DNA from: Semisulcospira habei
Lineage: Eukaryota > Mollusca > Gastropoda > Semisulcospiridae
Direction: 5' to 3'
NCBI GenBank assembly: GCA_036245525.1
Contig: BTPG01000005.1
Location: 127,698,620-127,762,619, forward strand
DNA: 64,000 bases
The number at the start of each line of letters is the position of its first letter. The first letter of the stretch is position 1. The translations under genes and the position numbers were made by a program. Below the pieces are notes generated by a model that saw only the letters and a program-made list of their open reading frames with translations, was not told the origin of the DNA and searched no databases. Below are positions 1 through 10,902 of the stretch, in pieces.

Positions 1-43
1 TTGTTGCGTATTGGGTGTAATTATGAAACACATTTGCTGTAAC

Positions 44-118
44 GGCGTGACTGTACTACTTACAATACCGTTCGGCAGGAAAGACGCGTATTTGTACACG
101 TCTTTCGCCGTACGGGCT
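44..118. repeat. Family P palindromic element, fragment
   Basis: The stretch reads GTACTACTTACAATACCG, then GGCAGGAAAGACGCG, then CGTCTTTCGCCGTACGG. This matches the inner arms of family P (compare 7221-7405 and 41189-41265). The outer TTAA ends are not recognisable, so this is a degraded copy. Confidence 0.5.
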
Positions 119-839
119 GGAAATAGACTGGCTATGATAGTTCAAGGTATGTGCCAGGTTAGCTCGGTATGTGCACAGTGTGTATAGACACCTACCAAAG
201 TCATTAACTGGATGCGAATCAGTGAAGGTTTCGTCTTCGTCATAACCAGGCACTACAGACTAACTATCATGTTTAGAAGATACTACCAAGTAAGGAGGAA
301 AAAGCACTGTCATGTTTATTTTTGCACTCAGCTGCGAATCCGGAAGTGTGCAAGCAATAGGTATGGGGTCACTTGGACATAGAAAATATCCATTCATCTA
401 AATCATTAAAAGTAAGCATGCGCATGTAATATTGCCAGAAACCATGTGTGCTGCAGGTGTTGAGGTTTCAGGGAGATAACCCCTGACCCGCTCTATCAGA
501 CTGGCGTCAAAAACGGGGACTTGAGTTTCAAACATTTCATCTAATCGCTTCGTTTTGGGATGGAAAGTGTGAATTTTCGCATTCACGCAAATGTGATAAA
601 TTGTTTCCTTTTTTTTTTCTTTTCTTCTCGTATGGTTGATCCACTTGCTCAGTGGAAACCACAGGCAACTGATGGAAATTGTTCGAGATGAGCGGTCATA
701 CGATCGAATTTTCGGCTCATGTGAGGTCACTCTCTTGAGGTGAATGCAACTCATAAGCCTTACGGTCATAACATTAAGATTTCCCTTCCTTGCAACTGGA
801 CGCTGGTTGTGTTTGTAGAATCTGTGTTAATTAATCCAA
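119..839. other. No gene; weak family B remnant
   Basis: Bases 125-165 carry CTATGATAGTTCAAGG and TGTGCCAGGTTAGC, matching part of a family B arm. The rest shows nothing I recognise. A 123-codon minus-strand frame at 398-769 has no recognisable domain. Confidence 0.4.
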
Positions 840-957
840 CACCAAGGACCCCAAGCCGTCCAAGAAGCATGGATGCAAAGCGGGGTCAGAAAGAGGCAAA
901 GAACCTCATGAGACCCCGCGAATGCGGGGGCTCATGAGGTTCTGTGCCTCTTGCAGT
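840..957. repeat. Family C MITE-like element, partial
   Basis: A palindromic core lies at 891-952: AAGAGGCAAAGAACCTCATG pairs with CATGAGGTTCTGTGCCTCTT. It is preceded by the family C shoulder (CCAAGCCGTCCAAGAAGCATGG). This copy has AAAGAACC/GGTTCT rather than the common ATAGATCC/GGATCTAT, so both arms changed together. TTAA ends are not intact. Confidence 0.75.
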
Positions 958-1004
958 ATGGCCGCGCAGATTTGGAATTTGTCCAGTGAAGTATTCCGAC
1001 CCGA

Positions 1005-1120
1005 TTAGAGGGCACACCAACATGATAGACTGAATGGCTCCAGAACTGAAACTTTGACGCGGCCTAAAAGCGCAAGCCAGTCTGGCACCACCCTTGACCT
1101 ATAATGTTCGAATCATCTTC
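1005..1120. repeat. Family B element, degraded
   Basis: CAACATGATAG on the left and CAGTCTGGCACCACCCTTGA on the right match family B arms. The central palindrome is largely lost. Confidence 0.45.
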
Positions 1121-1171
1121 TGTTGTATAGGGCCGTGTGGGTTGATGAATGAAATAATCAATCAAGATAAG

Positions 1172-1310
1172 CTATAAGGTAAGGTAAGATAAGGAAAGGT
1201 AAGGTAAGGTGAGGTGAGGTGAGGTGAGGTAAGGTAAGGTAAGGTATGGTAAGGTAAGGTAAGGTAAGAAAAGAAAAGAAAAGACAAGAAAAGAAAAGAA
1301 ATGAAAAGAA
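1172..1310. repeat. AAGGT pentamer microsatellite grading into AAAAG
   Basis: About 20 AAGGT/GAGGT units are followed by AAAAG units. Protein frames through it are artefacts. Confidence 0.9.
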
Positions 1311-1880
1311 AAAGAATACTTTATCGTGCACAGGAGTGGAAACTCTTTTGCAGTTTCCGTCAATAAATATTGCACAAGTAAAATAGGTTAAGACCTCCTA
1401 TAAAAAGAAAAAAAAACACAACTAATTACTGACATTTATTAATCCATTCTGCTATGCTATTTTGAAAAAAAGAGGTAAAGCCTCTTATTTAAAGGGATAC
1501 AGAATAACAAGAACTAAATGAAAGTAGGTCTAAAAAGTGCCGTCCTCACATCTTCTGAACGATCGATTCAGAACCGAATGCCTGTTCTGCAAAAGTTTTA
1601 TTTTTGTGGGTGGAGATTTTCTGTTTTATATTGATCTATATATCGTAGACAAAAGGCGTACACAAAAGAGACATACATCCTGTGGCTACAACTGTCAAAA
1701 TGACGTTATCCCAACCACGTGCGGTTATAATCAAACATTCGTTGGTAACACCTGCCCAGCCGCTCAGTCCATCTGCTTTTTAAACTAGTTTTTACAGATA
1801 ATTATCTGTAAAAATTGGTTTCAATGCAGATGGAGCTTGCTGGGTGTCTGCAACAAGTCCTCGGGTGCAGTGATACATCA
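1311..1880. other. No gene or repeat recognised
   Basis: No coding frame with recognisable domains. A short inverted repeat at 1785-1816 (TTTTTACAGATAATTATCTGTAAAAA) is the only structure seen. Confidence 0.4.
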
Positions 1881-2040
1881 ACGCCTTCACTGCCGAGAAA
1901 GACTGAGTGAGTACGATCCAACCGTAAGAGACATACAGCTTCATGAGCCCCCCCACCCCCACCCCACACAGTTGCGGGGGGTCTCATGAAGATCCATGTC
2001 TCTTGCTGACACCACGTTGTATCCATTTTCCTTGCGGATT
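1881..2040. repeat. Family C element, reverse shoulder order
   Basis: It starts with CCTTCACTGCCGAGAAA, the family C right end in reverse order. The core at 1926-2003 pairs AAGAGACATACAGCTTCATG with CATGAAGATCCATGTCTCTT. The loop is expanded by a C-rich run (CCCCCCCACCCCCACCCC). Right shoulder GCTGACACCACGTTGTATCC is typical. Confidence 0.7.
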
Positions 2041-2167
2041 TGTTCTCTGGTGTTAAATTGATAAATATTTGCCATTTGCAATCAATGGCAGTGGAACGGT
2101 TAGTACACGTACTCGTTGGTTCAAATTGAGCACATAATTTTCAATAACCAGCACCTGTCTCTGACAG

Positions 2168-2285
2168 TCCTAGCGTCTTTGTTTGAGATATTTTTAGCTC
2201 CACGCAAAAATCTCCCTGCAATGCAGAAGGGCAGTTGGTTGGCACTTACTGGCTTTGAAAATTTTCCTGCAACTGGAGGCTGAAT
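2168..2285. repeat. Dispersed repeat R1, copy 1 (unoccupied site)
   Basis: The segment from GACAGTCCTAGCGTCTTTG through CTCCACGCAAAAATCTCCC to TTTCCTGCAACTGG is a direct copy of sequence at 6692-6890 and 27605-27705. This copy lacks the family E insertion found in the 6.7 kb copy. Confidence 0.7.
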
Positions 2286-2324
2286 TGCAAGTAATTTTTA
2301 ATAGCCAGTACCTGCCTCTTATAG

Positions 2325-4062
2325 TCCTTGTTGGGTCCCAACCTGGGCGTCGACCCAACCATAGGGGCTCGGTGATAGTAGCTTTCACTAATGCAAATCC
2401 GCTGCGCCACCGCGCGCGCGCCAACGCCTACCAATGCTCAAGACAGAATACAAGGGAGGAAACGAAATCACACAAAGCGGCGAAGCACTGTGATTCCAGA
2501 GCAGTTTTCAACCCTCAAAGCAACCATCTGCCTAAAACCTCGAACTGAATAGACTCGGTAGATATTTTGCCACAAATCTATCTATTTTGCCACAAACCTC
2601 AGTCCTCCGATCAAAACTGATAGTTTAGTATCAAGGCTTTTTGCACAAGGTCAAGCGTCATTCATAGCAGACATAGTCAGGGTTTTAGATGCGGCCGGGA
2701 ATACGCCGCATGCTCATTTTTCATTGGTTTATGTAAATTAGCATTTGCAATGAAATTAAAACAAGAGTGCGTCTTACTGTCGACATGAACTTGTGACCCG
2801 GGCTGCACGCAGCAGTCGCTTTAGTAGTCCAGGAGCTAGCCCGTCCTACCGTGCACCCCCGCCCTCCCTCCCCCCCCCCCCCCCCCCCCCCGTACTCAAT
2901 AAGATGATTTTCAAAGTGTACCTTAGTATGTCCTGAGATGTTTAAGCGATGTTCCTCTAAAATCCTTAGGAACACACCAGAGATATAGCCGATGGCGCAA
3001 GGGTACCTCCATTCACGCTCTTCGCGGATGCTAAAATGAGTTCGAGAAACATTTTCCTCTAAATAAATCTGAATTCATTCCAAAAGCCCAAATCAGGCAA
3101 TATTATGTTAAGGCACACCTTCTGCGAACTCTGCAAAAAACAGAATGAAAAAATATTGAATCTGTGGCTCACAGAGAAGGTATTTGTGCACCCAGTAAAT
3201 GGCCATTTCTGCAAAATCGCAAAAAAGAGACAAAATAATGTGTCAGATGCCTTCAGACATTTTCTATAGCACTGGCAGTCCATTTTCAGGCTTACATCAT
3301 TAAAACAGGATGTCACAATTATTATAAACTTGACTAGGTGATGTGTGATCACAATGAGTGCCACATTGATTGATTTTGTATCCCTACCCCCAAGTTGTAA
3401 AAATACACAAAATTAATTAGAAAAAATTACAAAAATTATTTCATTTAATTTTAAACTCTCTTTTCCAATTATGTTTCAATAATTTGGGCATAAAGTGCAA
3501 GAAAATGAGGAAAGTCGGCATCCTTTACGATACGTTTGTGGTGAATGATAGCTTTTCCCCATTTAAAATTGCCAAATTGGGAAACGTATGTTGTCTCCGA
3601 TGCCCTCAGAAATTTTATATACAACTGATAGGTCTTTTTTTTTTTTATAGTTTTAATGGTTAGAATAGAGTACCACAGTTACTCCCAACCTGATTTTATA
3701 ATACTGTGATTCATTTAGGGGCCACAGTGGCTGAATCTGTTGCCCTACCCCCATTTTAACAGTACGCAAAAGAACTCAAAATGATCATAAAAATTGCTAA
3801 TGTCATACTCCTCTGTTTAAATATTTTTGGTGCCAGTTTTCTTAACAAAGTATGCACGTTGAGCTTAAAATTTGGGATAATTTAATTAATTTCAATATGA
3901 CCCATTAATTTAATTGTAATTCATTTTTGTTAAAGCATAACGGGTGAACAAGGGCTGCCGTTGAAGAACTTCCTCTTTAATACAACAACAAGACTGAAGT
4001 AAACGGCACATTCAGCAGTCTTGTCAAACTCAGGGAAGTTGTACCTCAGGGAGGTGATGTGT
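2325..4062 (+). repeat. Left arm of a large imperfect inverted repeat
   Basis: Bases 2325-2460 and 2850-4062 match the reverse complement of 6040-6697 and 4880-5810. For example, AAATGGCCATTT and the flanking CACCCAGTAAATGG at about 3190 recur inverted at about 5462. The segment 2460-2850 is diverged between arms. A poly-C run sits at 2869-2891. No intact gene is seen in the arm. Confidence 0.8.
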
Positions 4063-4364
4063 CTAATGCTGTTTTTGGTCTACATTAATGACAGCAGTAC
4101 CAAGGTTCGCCTCGAACATCCTCCATGGGGATGACTTTGCAGAACATACTGAAATAGCATCCTGCAGAATCCAGGATGCTGCCAATAGAGTCAGCAGCTG
4201 GACCGAACGATGACCACTCAAACTGAACTAGACCATCTCTTTCAATCAGATGGAAGAGATCACCTTGAAAACTGGAGACCTTCCAGTACCAAAGAGAGAC
4301 AACAAATAAATTACTGGATTCACTTATAGGCCTCACATCGAAGCCATGGAAGCTAGAGTTGGTG

Positions 4365-4397
<33 letters not shown>

Positions 4398-4620
4398 AGG
4401 CTCTGATGAAGAAACTGGCGGGGACCACATTGGCGCAAATTACAGCATCCTGGCGCAAGCAAACACTAGTTATGTCAGACCAGTAGTGGGGTACCAAGAT
4501 ACTTCGGCAACATGAAACACTCCCTGCAAAACCAAAAATGCCAGGCTTGACAAGATGCAGAACATGGGTCATTCTCATGATGCAGTGACATTCTTAGAGC
4601 TATCTGGATTATTTTCTTAA
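4010..4620 (+). pseudogene. Degraded non-LTR reverse transcriptase fragment
   Basis: Translating in shifting frames gives pieces of a Jockey/I-type RT. One piece resembles the LREVxPQGGVLSPMLF region and is followed by LVYINDSSTKVR, and the WGDDFAEHTE piece covers the YADD active-site position. Next come RIQDAANRVSSWTER and, after the poly-G run, KKLAGTTWGAN and SYVRPVVGY, which are typical of the thumb. Stops and frameshifts are frequent, so it is long dead. It occupies the loop between the two arms of the inverted repeat and its 5' part extends into both arms. It resembles the RNase H-bearing element at 38677-40036 (KLAGTHWGVN). Family assignment is inference. Confidence 0.6.
4366..4396 (+). 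repeat. Poly-G run of 31
   Basis: An uninterrupted G tract inside the RT relic. Its length may be affected by assembly. Confidence 0.9.
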
Positions 4621-4879
4621 CATTGTTTTGGCTGTTACGAACCATGAAACTTTATTACGCATATTCATATTTACACCTTTCTAGACGAAAATAAATGAGA
4701 AGAAAATACCATACTAGACTCGCCTTACACTAGGTAAAATATCTCCTAAAAGACCAGCTAGTTTCATTTTTTGCCTTTTTTTCTCCACTAAACAAACAGC
4801 AAACAAATTGATTGGTCACATTTTGATCAGAATACAGTTCAACGTTCCACATATTTTACGGAAATTAAAGGGCTCGGAG

Positions 4880-5411
4880 ACACGACACCTCCCTGAGATA
4901 CATATTCCCTGAGTTTGACAAGACTGCTGAGTGTGCCGTCGACTTCAATCATGCAAAAGAAGTCTTTCAGCCATCGGTACATCATGCCTCCAACTCCAGA
5001 CGGTAGAAGCTTTAGCGGCAGCCCCTGTTTACAGACTCCCCCCCCCCCCCTCCCTCCCCCTTATGTTTTTAATCCAAAATAATTACAATTAAATTGATGG
5101 GTCACATTGAAATTAATGAAATGATCACAGATTTTTATACTCAATATGCATACTTTGTTAAGAAAACTGGAAACAAAAATATTTAAACAGAGGAGTATGA
5201 CGTAAGCATTTTTTAAAAAATCATTTTGCGTTCCTTTGCGTACTGGTAAAATGGAGGTAGGGCAGCAGATTCAGCCACTGTTGACCCTAAATGCATCACA
5301 GCATCATAAAATCAGGTTGGGAGTAACCGTGGTACTCTATCCTAACCAATAAACCTAAAAAAAAAAACCTATCAGTTGTAGGCCTATACAAAATTTCTGA
5401 GGGCATCGGAA

Positions 5412-5446
<35 letters not shown>

Positions 5447-6697
5447 CAATTTCGCGGAAATGGCCATTTACTGGGTGCACAAATACCTTCACTGTGAGCC
5501 ACAGATTCAATATATTTTCATTCTGTTTTTGAAGAGGACGCAGAAGGTATGCCTTAACATAATATTGCTTGATTTGGGCTCCTGTAATAAATTCTGATTT
5601 ATTTAGAGGAAAATGTTTCTCAAGCTCACTTTAGGATCCGCGAAGAGCTTGAATTGGGGTACCCTTGCGCCATCGGCTATATCTCTGGTGTGTTTCCAAG
5701 GAATTTAGGGGAACATGGCTTAAACATCTCAGGACATAATAAGGTACACTTTGAAACCCATTTTATTGAGTATTGGGGGGGGGGGGGGTTACGGGGTGCA
5801 CGGTAGCCAAGACTTCCCCCAGCCCAAAAAGGCCTACTTTAATGGAGTCTGGTTTAAACACTGCTCAGTTGTCAATATCTTTTCGAGTAATTCTCTTCGA
5901 CTTTAGAGTAAACACGGTAGAAAACAATGGATGCACGTGCCTCTTTCACGGCACTCTACTAAAGGGTTTAACGTTCAACTCTGTATGTTGAGAAAAAGGT
6001 CCGGGATACTTCCGGCCACAGCTAGAATTTCTCGTAGTTTCTTCCCTTGTATTATGTCTTGAGCATTAGTAGGCGTTGGCGCGCAAACGGTATCGCAGCG
6101 GATTTGCGTTAGTCAAAGCTACTATCATCGAGCCCCTATGAACCCAACCTCGGCCAAAGTGACATATACTGCTCACTAATAATAAGGTATATTAATGTAG
6201 TAAAATTTAGTAAGGTATATTAACTTTTCAGCTTGAAGTACTAAAAGTCCTCAGAATCGGTATAATCATGGGTATATCAGTGATTAGCCACCCCACTGGC
6301 CTACACTTTCACAACATTGGTGTGACATATACTGCTCACAAAAAAAGGACGTATTACTTTTTGCCTGAATTATTAAAATGTCCCCAAAAGTTTAAACATT
6401 AATGAGACCAAAAAAGGTGACTGCAGTTTGCAGATGTAAGGTGTTTTCCGACATTTTAGTAATTTAAGCTGAAATTATGACGTCCCTTACTTTTTGTGAA
6501 CAGTATATGTCACACCAATGTTGTGAATGTGTAGGCCGGTGGGATGGCTAATCACTGATATACCCCTGATTATACCGATTCAGAGGACTTTTAATAATTC
6601 AAGCTGAAAAGTTAGTATACCTTACTATTTTTGAGCACATCATATATGTCACTCTGGCCGAGGTTGGGTCGACGCTTAGGTTGTTTGGGACCCAACA
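4880..6697 (-). repeat. Right arm of the large inverted repeat
   Basis: Reverse complement of 2325-4062. It holds a 33-base poly-T at 5414-5446 and a 10-base G run near 5777. It has also acquired a nested mariner-type MITE (6141-6669) absent from the left arm. Confidence 0.8.
6141..6669. mobile_element. Nested mariner-type MITEs
   Basis: The outer arms (6141-6325 and 6491-6669) are inverted copies: AACCCAACCTCGGCC, GTGACATATACTGCTCAC, GTATATCAGTGATTAGCC and their complements. The centre (6322-6514) starts GTGACATATACTGCTCACAA and ends TTGTGAACAGTATATGTCAC, so it has the same terminal inverted repeat. The simplest reading is one MITE inserted inside a related one. The corresponding left-arm site near 2345-2370 lacks the whole block. 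No transposase is encoded. Confidence 0.7.
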
Positions 6698-6890
6698 GTC
6701 CTAGCGGCTTTGTTGAAAGCATTTTTAACTCATTCGAGACGTGTCGCATTCGGACACGCGATCTAAAGCCGCGTGTCCGGATGCGGCACGTCTCGAATGA
6801 GTTAACCCCACGCAAAAAATCCCCCTTCAATGCAGGACAGTTGGCTGGTAGTTACTAGCTTGGGAAGGTTTTCTGCAACTGGCACCTGGT
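6692..6890. repeat. Dispersed repeat R1, copy 2, interrupted by family E
   Basis: Matches 2168-2285 (CAGTCCTAGCGGCTTTG, CCCCACGCAAAAAATCCC, TTCTGCAACTGG) but is split at TTTTTAA by the element at 6725-6805. Confidence 0.7.
6725..6805. mobile_element. Family E palindromic MITE with TTAA flanks
   Basis: 81 bp from TTAA to TTAA. TTAACTCATTCGAGACGTG pairs with CACGTCTCGAATGAGTTAA, and the inner arms CGGACACGCG/CGCGTGTCCG are also paired. Comparison with R1 copy 1 gives the empty site. Confidence 0.85.
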
Positions 6891-7220
6891 GTTTTTGAGC
6901 CACTTAGTGCAACAAATTATGAAATCCTGCCAAGGAAATTTGCAAACTGAACACTTTACACTGTTCAAATTGAGATGTTTTCCAGACCTACTGGCACTGA
7001 TACCGTGGAAAGATACCAGCTAATCTCGCGAAAATTGGCAGGTTGTGAGATAAGTGGTGAAAAGCGAACCGGGCGTATCTCGGATTATCTCATATCTTGG
7101 ACGAGAACATTCAAAGCGTCTATAACATCCCTGCCTTCCAAGACTGTCTGATGCTTTGTTGCCAGTAACAGTCTGATACAAAGGACGTCCCAGTTGGAGA
7201 AACACTTCGTCACACACTGA
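6891..7220. other. No gene recognised
   Basis: Nothing with coding or repeat support. Confidence 0.35.
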
Positions 7221-7405
7221 TTCACCCCTTGACTGCTACTGACGATGCAGCTCGGTAGAAACCCAGTAAGCAAAGGTCCTCGGGCCCACGACGGCCTCAG
7301 ATGGCCCGCGCACGACTGTGCGCGGGCCCACTGCGGCTGTCGTGGGCCCAAAGACAAGCGTCTTTTCCGCCGAACAGTATCGTCAGTAGCAGTCAAGAGG
7401 GTTAA
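7221..7405. mobile_element. Family P element split by a family F palindrome
   Basis: Left part CCCCTTGACTGCTACTGACG; right part GTCTTTTCCGCCGAACAG then CGTCAGTAGCAGTCAAGAGG and TTAA. The left TTAA has mutated to TTCA. Bases 7258-7345 (CCCAGTAAGCAAAGGTCCTC ... GGGCCC) are a family F element sitting at the centre of the P palindrome. Confidence 0.75.
7258..7345. repeat. Family F palindrome, nested
   Basis: CCCAGTAAGCAAAGGTCC, GGGCCCACGACGGC, and the GC-rich inner palindrome CCCGCGCACG/CTGTGCGCGGG. It lies inside the family P element. Confidence 0.7.
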
Positions 7406-7742
7406 ACCAAACGTCGAAATTTCAGATCAGGAATATTCTCTGAAGACCAATGCCAGCTCAGGAGACAGATCGACCACAGATCGACCCTGTTAGTTCAAGA
7501 GTGGTAGCGCTAAGTCAAATGAGTTCTGGTGCTACCGGGCGGCCCCCGTCTCTTGTTGCAGTGTAATCAGGGCCGATCGAGCAGTCTCAGTGTCCCAAAA
7601 AGCAAATGTTTTTGGTCCGTGTGATGCGAACAAATACAGTTTCTTGTAGCTTGCGTGTATTACGAAAGGTTGAATACAAGGACGCGCACATTTAATTTAA
7701 TTATAAACATTTTTTTTTAATGTACGTGTCTCCAGGACAGCA
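7406..7742. other. No gene recognised
   Basis: No domain-bearing frame or clear repeat. Confidence 0.35.
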
Positions 7743-7961
7743 TTAACCCTTTCCCTACCAACGTACGTACATTTTGTTTCTGAAATCTGTGTTCACTGAA
7801 CGACCAAAAGCCACAACTGTCCAAAGAACATGGACACAAAGTAGTCTCAGCAAGAGGCATAGATCCTCATGAGCCACCGCATTCGCGGGGGCTCATGTGG
7901 GTCTATGCCTCTTGCAGTTAGGTCGCGTTCACTTCATTTTTCTCAGCAGTGAAGGGGTTAA
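7743..7961. mobile_element. Family C MITE, full length (219 bp)
   Basis: TTAACCCTTTCCCTACC at the left, CAGTGAAGGGGTTAA at the right. The core at about 7851-7916 pairs GCAAGAGGCATAGATCCTC with its complement, with some mismatches. Both flanks keep TTAA, consistent with a TTAA target duplication. Confidence 0.85.
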
Positions 7962-8097
7962 AGATTCACGCTTTAATTATCAGCCCCACCTCCGCCCTAC
8001 TAAGCTTTTCGACAGCGCAGGCATTCACGGAAGAAATATACAGCTGTTCTAAGCAACCGGAACAGAGCGGGAATATAAATGCAAGTGAGTTAACAGC

Positions 8098-8164
8098 AGC
8101 AAGAGGCATATATTCTCATGATCCCCCGCAAATGCTGGGGCTCATGAGAATCTACGCCTCTTGC
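8098..8164. repeat. Family C core palindrome (TAGATTCTC-type subfamily)
   Basis: GCAAGAGGCATATATTCTCATG pairs with CATGAGAATCTACGCCTCTTGC. The T/A arm change is matched on both sides. TTAA shoulders are not clear. Confidence 0.7.
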
Positions 8165-9167
8165 AAATAATCATCAGGGTTTGCTAGAGTACTGCGACCT
8201 AAAATTTGGTTACTGAGCCAGTTTGTTAAATAATGAATAACGAGAGAGAACTGAGAAAGAAAAAAAAAAAAACAAAAAAAAAAACACCCACACATGCTGT
8301 GAGTATCAATCATTGAGATGTGGGATCACCGCCAGGTTTCCGCTGTTTCTGGCGTTGGCCGACCGGCTAATTCAATGACGGCAAAGAACTAGGGTCTGTA
8401 ACTACCAACAGCTATAGGCTCACCGCATTCTATAAGTAATAAAAGTGGTCACTTCATGGTTCAGGTGATTGCTTCAATACCACGCACATCAGTGTTTTAT
8501 GGCACACGCCACGCACTTTAGATATGTACAATGCATAATGGCGTCTTCCCTTCTTTTCACAATTTCTTGTGAGTAGATATACGTTCGAGAGGCTTGCCAC
8601 TGCCTTTTAAGCGTAACAGAAGGAACTCTCCTGCGTACAAATAAGAAGAGTAGCAGAAAAGTTATTCACTGGCATTTTACGACAATCAGATTTCGTAATT
8701 TCGATCCAGCCCTTTTGTCCAAATTTTAGTATTGTAAGACAAGAATAAGGATATTTACAAAGGAGATATTGCGATCTATGAAACTTTCGCATCAAGTTTC
8801 GTGATTCGATAGCGATTGACGTAGAATGAGAAGATTTATTTTTATTTATTTATTTATTTATTTTTTTAGCCCTGACACCCCCTCCACCACCCCCGATCCC
8901 CACCCCCACCAACCATCACCATTAGATGGCGCGCGCATGAAACAGACGACCCAAGGACTTATTACACACTGGCTTAGCATGGCATGTACGCAGACACAAA
9001 AGTATGCAACGAGATACGACAGAGATGGAAAGTAGACAAAGTCTGTGCGCAACCAGGACTCGCGCAAGAAGAAGAACAGACAGTACCTGAGAATGTTACG
9101 GTGTACGTAAAAACTGGAAGGCAAATAGACGCCACTGCTAGCTGTGACGTTTACAACTGCCAATCTC
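8165..9167. other. No gene; short TTTA microsatellite
   Basis: A TTTA repeat lies at 8836-8864, an A-rich run at 8259-8285 and a C/A-rich patch at 8875-8910. No coding signal is recognised. Confidence 0.4.
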
Positions 9168-9233
9168 GCAAGAAGCATAGATCCTCATGAGCCCTCGCAG
9201 TTGCGGGGGCTCATGAAGATCTATGCTTCTTGC
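9168..9233. repeat. Family C core palindrome
   Basis: GCAAGAAGCATAGATCCTCATG pairs with CATGAAGATCTATGCTTCTTGC. The AAGAAGC/GCTTCTT change is paired. Confidence 0.75.
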
Positions 9234-10567
9234 CCATATCTGAGAATCTTTAATACCTCTTACACACATTGAGGATCTGTATACCTCCGGCTCTGGCTTG
9301 TGGTATTTACTGTCTTCGAGATCCGAGTTCGCCGTTAAATAGTCATCGTTGCTTTTACGGCGTAAAACCAAAACAGTTAATCTCTTTTCCCCCTGAAGAT
9401 GCATACTTAGTCCTTCTAGTGCAATATTTGAACGCGTGTACCTCAGCTGAAGAGATCATCGGAGTTCAGTGACAAATTTGTTGCGACTTTCACAGGCGCC
9501 TAGCTCTAATGGTGCCGCAAATTAATTACTCGCCCCAGACTAATTGGAGTTGACGCACACACAAGCACTTACTAATGAAATGTCGCCTGAACATGCACTG
9601 GCCAATACACCTTCGTAAACTGAATACCCAGTAACGCCTCCGTGCAAGGAAAACAGATTTAAAAGGGTCACAAATAAGTAGACATCCTTCTCATGCCCAG
9701 AAGTCTGCGGGACTAGCGAGGAATTTATGACGTGACACTTGCAACACAAACTTAAAAAGCAAAAACTAAACTAATGAAATGTTCCCAGAACATGAATTAA
9801 CACAAGAACCGTCGCAGAGAGCTGCCTCTACCCCCACCTCCAGCTCCTGCGGCTCTAAAATACGGATTTAAATAAAGTTAGCAAGAGGAAGAGATGCTAT
9901 CGAGCTCCTGCAGCCTGCTGGAGCTGTCCAGATTTTTTTCTGCACAAAATGAAGCACACAACCTAATGAAAGTCGCCAGAACATGTATAGAGAGAAGCAT
10001 CATCAAAGCTAATCACCGGATAATTCCCATGTACCAGACTTTTAAACACAGACTGAAGGGAAATAAAACAGATTCAGTTTGACGCATCGATCTTCGTGAG
10101 GATCTATGCATCTTGCGGAAGTATGGCGTTTCAAGTTTCTGCGGACTGTAAGGGAAACCGCAAGATGAGTGCGCCAGAAAATAAGCTGAAAACAACACGT
10201 CTGTGTGAGGAACATTAATTGTTGTCTACTGGAGGACAACACGTTTAGACGCCTGGCTGGCATGGGTTAAAAGATAATCCCAAACACATGCTTGACATTT
10301 CCTTTCTGGAGAACTTGCTTTTTACAGGGGATGTTGGATGCGCCTTGAGAAGACCAGGAAAGATCCCAAGGACTTAGGAAAATGTTGGAAGTCGTTTGAT
10401 GGCGTAGATGGTGTATTGGATCCGGGGGAGGCCATAGGCCTAATTACGTTAACAATATAAAAAAAATTGTCTGATTCAAAAACAATTATTAATACTAATT
10501 CTAATGAAACAGAGCGAACACATGCACTGAGAAAAAAGAAAGAAAATAGGACACACAGACAGACAGG
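9234..10567. other. No gene; weak degenerate repeats
   Basis: A motif like CTAATGAAATG..C..GAACATG recurs at about 9569, 9772 and 9962, suggesting diverged units of about 200 bp. A half C core (GAGGATCTATGCATCTTGC) lies at 10097-10118. Nothing else is supported. Confidence 0.4.
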
Positions 10568-10627
10568 AACCCAGTGCGCAAAGGCCGTGGGGCCGGGCTC
10601 GGCCCCATGGCCTTTGCGCATTGGGAA
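10568..10627. repeat. Family F palindrome
   Basis: CCCAGTGCGCAAAGGCCGTG pairs with CATGGCCTTTGCGCATTGGG around GGGCCGGGCTCGGCCC. Confidence 0.8.
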
Positions 10628-10660
10628 GACAGCCCAACCAAACAAAACACAAATTAAAGA

Positions 10661-10762
10661 ACCTGAATCCTTTGGCTGTCGTTAGCAATTTTGGTCTCGA
10701 TGATTCCTGCAGGAATCAACGCAGACTGCCACAAAAACGGCTACCGACACTCAAAGGGTTAA
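10661..10762. mobile_element. Family A MITE
   Basis: Left CCTTTGGCTGTCGTTAGC, centre GATTCCTGCAGGAATC, right GGCTACCGACACTCAAAGGG then TTAA. The left TTAA is mutated. Confidence 0.7.
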
Positions 10763-10807
10763 CAGCATCACTGACAGTGGCCACAAGTTGCATTTCTGCA
10801 ATCACGG

Positions 10808-10902
10808 ATACAAAATGTGACCAGCAAGAGACACAGAACTCAGGGACCTCGCACCTGCGGAGGCTCATGAAGTTCTATGCCTCGTGCAGTGAAATGAGTT
10901 AA
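10808..10902. repeat. Family C element, partial
   Basis: Core 10822-10888 starts CAGCAAGAGACACAGAAC and ends GTTCTATGCCTCGTGCAG. The right end ATGAGTTAA is shared with the next element. Confidence 0.65.

Noticed and set aside
398..769. 123-codon minus-strand frame as a gene
   Set aside because: No recognisable domain, signal or membrane pattern, low-complexity Lys/Glu run from an A-rich tract, and no supporting gene structure.
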